This document shows, one piece after another, positions 62,209-64,000 of a DNA stretch of 64,000 nucleotides. This DNA comes from JAVVHH01 sp965199585. Lineage in GTDB: Bacteria; Pseudomonadota; Alphaproteobacteria; Acetobacterales; Acetobacteraceae. Location of the stretch: positions 2,170,001 to 2,234,000 of the forward strand of contig CBDASI010000002.1 of NCBI GenBank assembly GCA_965199585.1, in the 5' to 3' direction. How positions within the stretch are numbered: position 1 is the stretch's first letter; each line of letters begins with the position of its first letter. The position numbers were made by a program, and so were the translations under genes. The notes below the pieces were generated by a model. It searched no databases and was not told the DNA's origin. It saw only the letters and a list, made by a program, of their open reading frames with translations.

Positions 62209-62412
62209 GTGCAGGTTCTCGTACGTGATAACAATGTCGACCAAGCGCTGAAGGCGCTCAAGAAGAAGATGCAGCGTGAAGGCGTGTTCCGCGAGATGAA
62301 GCTACGCCGGCATTACGAGAAGCCGTCCGAGCGTCGCGCTCGCGAGGCTGCCGAAGCGGTCCGCCGCGCCCGCAAGATGGAGCGCAAGCGTCTCGAGCGC
62401 GAGGGCTTCTAA
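62209..62412 (+). CDS. rpsU: 30S ribosomal protein S21 (bS21)
   Basis: A 67-residue basic protein beginning at a GTG and matching bS21 over its whole length (VQVLVRDNNVDQALKALKKK, then KPSERRAREAAEAVRRAR). It binds the small subunit near the anti-Shine-Dalgarno region. AGGAGA lies ten bases upstream of the GTG. In the 158-base leader a TTGACA (62154-62159) stands without a clear -10, and a GCCTC/GAGGC stem-loop spans 62161-62180, so expression may be tuned at the leader. Divergent from def. Confidence 0.97.
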   Translation: MQVLVRDNNVDQALKALKKKMQREGVFREMKLRRHYEKPSERRAREAAEAVRRARKMERKRLEREGF

Positions 62413-62426
62413 CCTCTGGACTGACG

Positions 62427-62451
62427 GGGCGGCTGCCGATCAGGGCCGCCC
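62427..62451 (+). terminator. hairpin downstream of rpsU
   Basis: GGGCGGC (62427-62433) and GCCGCCC (62445-62451) form a perfect seven-base stem with an eleven-base loop 15 bases after the rpsU stop. No T run follows. It is likely the end of the rpsU message. The rest of the 125-base gap shows no other feature except the ribosome site of the next gene. Confidence 0.6.
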
Positions 62452-62537
62452 GGTGCCTAGCTAATCTCACGCGCCGTCAAAATCTTGCCCCGATTCGCGC
62501 CTAGAGAGATTTCCTGGTGACAGGAGAGACTTTCAAG

Positions 62538-63593
62538 ATGCGTATCGCGCAAATTGCCCCGCTTCACGAAGCGGTTCCGCCCAAGCTTTACGGCGGCACT
62601 GAGCGCGTCGTCTCTTTTCTAACGGAGGAGTTGGTCGCGCTCGGTCACGACGTGACCCTGTTCGCCTCAGGTGATTCAGTCACCTCGGCTCAATTGGAGC
62701 CGATCTGGCCGCGAGCACTTCGTCTCGATCCGGCGATTCGCGATCCGATCGCACCGCACATGCTGCTAATGGAGGCTGCTCGGCGCCGGGCCGATGAGTT
62801 CGACGTGCTGCATTTCCACATGGATTACTGGTCGTTCAGTCTGTTCGGGCGGCAGCGTACGCCGTTCGTGACTACGATGCATGGCCGGTTGGACCTGCCC
62901 GAGTTGCAGCCCGTGTTCGACGCGTTCCCGAAAGTGCCGATCGTCTCGATCTCGGACTCGCAGCGGCGTCCGCTACCGCAAGCGAATTACGTCCGGACGG
63001 TGCATCACGGCCTGCCGGCCAACCTGCTGACGCCGCAGCCCGGCAAGCAGGAGTATTTGGCGTTCCTCGGGCGCATCGCGCCGGAGAAGGGGCCGGACAA
63101 GGCGATCCGGATCGCGCGCGCGGCGGGCATCCCGCTGAAGATCGCCGCGAAGGTGGACCGGGTCGACAAGGTGTATTTCGACAGCGTGATCCGGCCGATG
63201 CTGGCCGATGGCGGCGTCGAGATGATCGGCGAGATTGGCGATGCGCAGAAGCCGGAGTTCCTGTCCGGTGCGGTCGGGCTGCTGATGCCGATCGACTGGC
63301 CGGAGCCGTTCGGCCTGGTAATGATCGAGGCGATGGCGTGCGGCACGCCGGTGATCGCGTTCAACCGCGGCTCGGTGCCGGAGATCGTCGAGCCCGGGCT
63401 GACCGGCTTCATCGTCGAGGACGAGGTCGGCGCGATGGACGCGGTGGCCAAGTTGGGCACGCTGTCGCGGGCGAAGGTGCGCGAGCGGTTCGAACAGCGG
63501 TTTACCGCAAAGCGGATGGCGGAAGATTACCTGTCCATCTACCGCAGCCTTGCCGGCGAGAGCCGTTCGGTGCTGCGGGCTGTAAAGGCCTAA
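62538..63593 (+). CDS. family 4 glycosyltransferase
   Basis: About 351 residues with a GT-B fold. The N-terminal domain starts MRIAQIAPLHEAVPPKLYGG, with TERVVSFLTEELVALGHDVT following; the donor domain has FLGRIAPEKGPDKAIRIARA and the catalytic EPFGLVMIEAMACGTPVIAF with its two glutamates. It transfers a sugar from a nucleotide donor to an unknown acceptor, often in envelope or storage polysaccharide. GGAGAG lies about nine bases before the ATG at 62538; an in-frame GTG at 62517 is less likely. It is monocistronic and ends at a bidirectional hairpin. Confidence 0.9.
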   Translation: MRIAQIAPLHEAVPPKLYGGTERVVSFLTEELVALGHDVTLFASGDSVTSAQLEPIWPRALRLDPAIRDPIAPHMLLMEAARRRADEFDVLHFHMDYWSFSLFGRQRTPFVTTMHGRLDLPELQPVFDAFPKVPIVSISDSQRRPLPQANYVRTVHHGLPANLLTPQPGKQEYLAFLGRIAPEKGPDKAIRIARAAGIPLKIAAKVDRVDKVYFDSVIRPMLADGGVEMIGEIGDAQKPEFLSGAVGLLMPIDWPEPFGLVMIEAMACGTPVIAFNRGSVPEIVEPGLTGFIVEDEVGAMDAVAKLGTLSRAKVRERFEQRFTAKRMAEDYLSIYRSLAGESRSVLRAVKA

Positions 63594-63602
63594 GGAGTCG
63601 GT

Positions 63603-63632
63603 TTCAGGCCCGGAGCGATCCCCGGGCCTGAA
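63603..63632. terminator. bidirectional hairpin between the GT4 gene and pntB
   Basis: TTCAGGCCCGG (63603-63613) and CCGGGCCTGAA (63622-63632) form a perfect eleven-base stem with an eight-base loop between two converging genes. It can terminate transcription from both sides, although no strong T run follows on either strand. Confidence 0.75.
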
Positions 63633-63637
63633 GCCAT

Positions 63638-64000
63638 TCAGGCGATCTTTGGCAGGAGCGCGTCCAGCGACTTCTTGGCATCGCCGTAAAACATCCGCGC
63701 GTTCTCCTTGTAGAATAGTGGGTTCTCGATCCCCGAGTAGCCGGTGCCCTGGCCGCGCTTCATGACCAGAACGTGTTTGGCCTTCCATACTTCGAGCACC
63801 GGCATGCCGGCGATCGGCGAGTTCGGATCCTCTTGGGCCGCCGGGTTGACGATATCGTTGGAGCCGATGACGATCGCGACGTCGGTCGAGGGAAAGTCCT
63901 CGTTGATCTCGTCCATCTCGAGAACGATGTCGTAGGGTACCTTCGCTTCGGCCAGCAGCACGTTCATATGCCCCGGCAGTCGCCCGGCGACCGGATGGAT
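63638..64000 (-). CDS. pntB: NAD(P) transhydrogenase beta subunit (C-terminal part)
   Basis: The gene runs off the window end, and only its last 120 residues are visible. They match the NADP-binding domain III of PntB: PVAGRLPGHMNVLLAEAKVP, DYD-type strands (YDIVLEMDEINEDFPSTDVA), IGSNDIVNPAAQEDPNSPIA, MPVLEVWKAKHVLVMKRG, GYSGIENPLFY and the closing YGDAKKSLDALL. The complete enzyme uses the proton gradient to make NADPH from NADH. The frame is open to the last base, so no start is present here. Confidence 0.95.
   Translation of the reverse strand: MHPVAGRLPGHMNVLLAEAKVPYDIVLEMDEINEDFPSTDVAIVIGSNDIVNPAAQEDPNSPIAGMPVLEVWKAKHVLVMKRGQGTGYSGIENPLFYKENARMFYGDAKKSLDALLPKIA

Noticed and set aside
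1..64000. tRNA, rRNA, CRISPR arrays and insertion sequences
   Set aside because: Almost all bases are covered by protein genes. The remaining gaps are short, and none shows cloverleaf, spaced repeats or transposase remnants.

Overview
The window is a dense, very GC-rich chromosomal stretch of a free-living alphaproteobacterium. The best guess is a member of the Rhodospirillales/Acetobacteraceae group. This is an inference from several signs: a COQ9-family gene beside peptide deformylase and rpsU, a class I lysyl-tRNA synthetase, an entericidin-type lipoprotein, an HU protein with a Lys/Ala/Pro tail, full-length GlnE, and many gene pairs with overlapping stop and start codons. I see no tRNA, rRNA, CRISPR array, insertion sequence or prophage. 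The two genes at the window edges are cut.

Layout. 0-12 kb: end of an esterase, an HNH nuclease, a small catabolic set (crotonase, GNAT, dehalogenase-type hydrolase), a polytopic membrane protein, a rhomboid protease, an unknown protein, DNA ligase LigA, an IlvD/Edd dehydratase and a SulP anion transporter. 12-18 kb: a GT-C-like membrane protein, then a tightly overlapping four-gene operon (DUF2064/TIGR04282-type GT-A protein, polytopic glycosyltransferase, radical SAM/SPASM protein, family 2 glycosyltransferase). 18-25 kb: stress-type and TerB-like proteins, a DinG-like Fe-S helicase, class I LysRS, and an MprF-like membrane protein whose synthase half looks truncated. 25-33 kb: lytic transglycosylase, acyl-CoA dehydrogenase, entericidin, accB-accC, aat, two related exported proteins, a double-length MsrQ-like membrane protein and a peroxiredoxin. 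33-43 kb: glnE, an AsmA-like envelope protein, an ATP-grasp/protein-tyrosine-phosphatase fusion, a polysaccharide deacetylase-like protein and HU. 43-49 kb: short-chain dehydrogenase, gamma-glutamyltransferase, hydroxyacid dehydrogenase, ArgE-like deacetylase and threonine synthase-like enzyme. 49-64 kb: motB-motA, trxB with a divergent Lrp regulator, asd, a GT39-like protein, class II DAHP synthase, an NAPRTase-like protein, gltX, a diguanylate cyclase, coq9-def, rpsU, a GT4 glycosyltransferase and the end of pntB.

Most of the window is housekeeping. The parts worth a second look are: the 13.9-17.7 kb glycosyltransferase/radical SAM operon; the LysRS/truncated-MprF couple; the ATP-grasp/LMW-PTP fusion with its deacetylase neighbour; and a strand-composition switch. 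In that switch the + strand is C-rich up to roughly 14 kb and G-rich from roughly 19 kb on, whichever strand the genes lie on.
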